Source: Acinetobacter sp. TR3 (lineage in GTDB: Bacteria; Pseudomonadota; Gammaproteobacteria; Pseudomonadales; Moraxellaceae). From it: a stretch of DNA of 64,000 bases. Below the pieces are notes generated by a model. The model worked only from the letters and a program-made list of their open reading frames with translations. It did not search any database and was not told the origin of the DNA. The position numbers and the translations under genes are program-made. This document shows, piece after piece, positions 63,838-64,000 of the stretch (positions within the stretch are counted from its first letter, which is position 1; every line of letters begins with the position of its first letter). Location: positions 1,488,001 to 1,552,000 of the forward strand of contig NZ_CP114264.1 of the NCBI RefSeq assembly GCF_027105055.1. The letters are read 5' to 3'.

Positions 63838-64000
63838 ATGATGATGGAAAACGCTGAACCGACTACTTCACCAGAAAGTTCCGTTAAAAAAAATAAATTC
63901 CTCAAGACGAATTTGCCTTTAGTGATTGCTGCTACATTACTGATTGGTAGTAGTTTTATGTTGGGATATACTGTTGGGCATCGTCAAGGTTTGACTGTTG
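63838..64000 (+). CDS. Hypothetical membrane-anchored protein, 3' truncated by window edge
   Basis: Reading frame open to the end of the window. Three ATG codons stand in tandem at 63838, 63841 and 63844. About 54 residues are visible: an acidic/Thr-rich start (MENAEPTTSPESSVKKNK) and one hydrophobic helix LPLVIAATLLIGSSFMLGYT, then GHRQGLTV. This is a signal anchor with the rest probably periplasmic. No family can be named from this part. Confidence 0.65.
   Translation, partial: MMMENAEPTTSPESSVKKNKFLKTNLPLVIAATLLIGSSFMLGYTVGHRQGLTV

Noticed and set aside
1..64000. tRNA, rRNA or CRISPR array
   Set aside because: No cloverleaf-like sequence, rRNA segment or regularly spaced repeats were seen in any gap; tRNAscan or Infernal could confirm.

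Overview
The window reads as a chromosomal segment of an Acinetobacter-like gammaproteobacterium (Moraxellaceae). The DNA is AT-rich, protein sequences and gene neighbourhoods (msbA-lpxK-kdsB-holB-pilZ-tatD, gspHIJK, cmk-rpsA-ihfB-lapA, cydP-cydA-cydB-cydX-ybgE) match that group, and no rRNA, tRNA, phage, transposase or CRISPR array was found. Genes are dense on both strands and most of the window is ordinary core genome. The species is not determined.

Layout. 1-4177: lipid A/Kdo genes (partial msbA, lpxK, kdsB) and holB. 4516-8817: pilZ, tatD, a TetR regulator and the minor pseudopilins gspH-I-J-K of type II secretion. 8928-13131: a QueD-like enzyme, ung, an acyl-CoA hydrolase/hydratase, tadA, an SRPBCC protein and cmk. 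13246-17291: rpsA, ihfB, lapA and pyrF, with a frameshifted reverse-strand pseudogene between lapA and pyrF, where many gammaproteobacteria carry lapB. 17314-28896: a LysO-like exporter, a Baeyer-Villiger-type monooxygenase with a divergent AraC regulator, zapE, glcB, an HMCES/YedK-type SRAP protein, a MarR regulator, an alpha/beta hydrolase and small membrane proteins. 29293-42000: brnQ, a free-standing map, a LysR regulator, a small HD hydrolase, grxD, argD, ftsY, a nitroreductase and several small unknowns. 42103-45430: a compact cytochrome bd operon that includes the 33-residue CydX. 45999-55727: a YqiJ-like membrane protein, a Rieske protein, an adenosine-kinase-like PfkB protein, a four-repeat membrane protein, an M16C peptidase, pldA, a C39-like protein and a KtrAB-like potassium system. 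55764-59351: a variable locus between the potassium system and ilvA. 59450-64000: rpiA, a YgjP-like metallopeptidase, a large unknown lipoprotein, argC and the start of a membrane protein.

The most unusual structure is at 55764-57892. A 62-bp block from upstream of the trkA-like gene and a 133-bp block holding the 3' end and terminator of ilvA each occur twice, arranged L - cassette 1 - R' - L' - cassette 2 - R. Cassette 1 holds one unknown gene; cassette 2 holds two small AT-rich genes that look like orphan immunity proteins. All differences in the duplicated ilvA coding tail are synonymous. This suggests that two alleles of one exchange locus were joined by homologous recombination in the flanks, probably after DNA uptake from a related strain, without a mobile element.

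Regulatory signals visible by eye include a good sigma-70 promoter for pyrF, many hairpin terminators (several shared by convergent genes), repeats upstream of the cyd operon, and dyads upstream of glcB, the nitroreductase gene and map. No transcription or binding data support these; they are sequence-level candidates.
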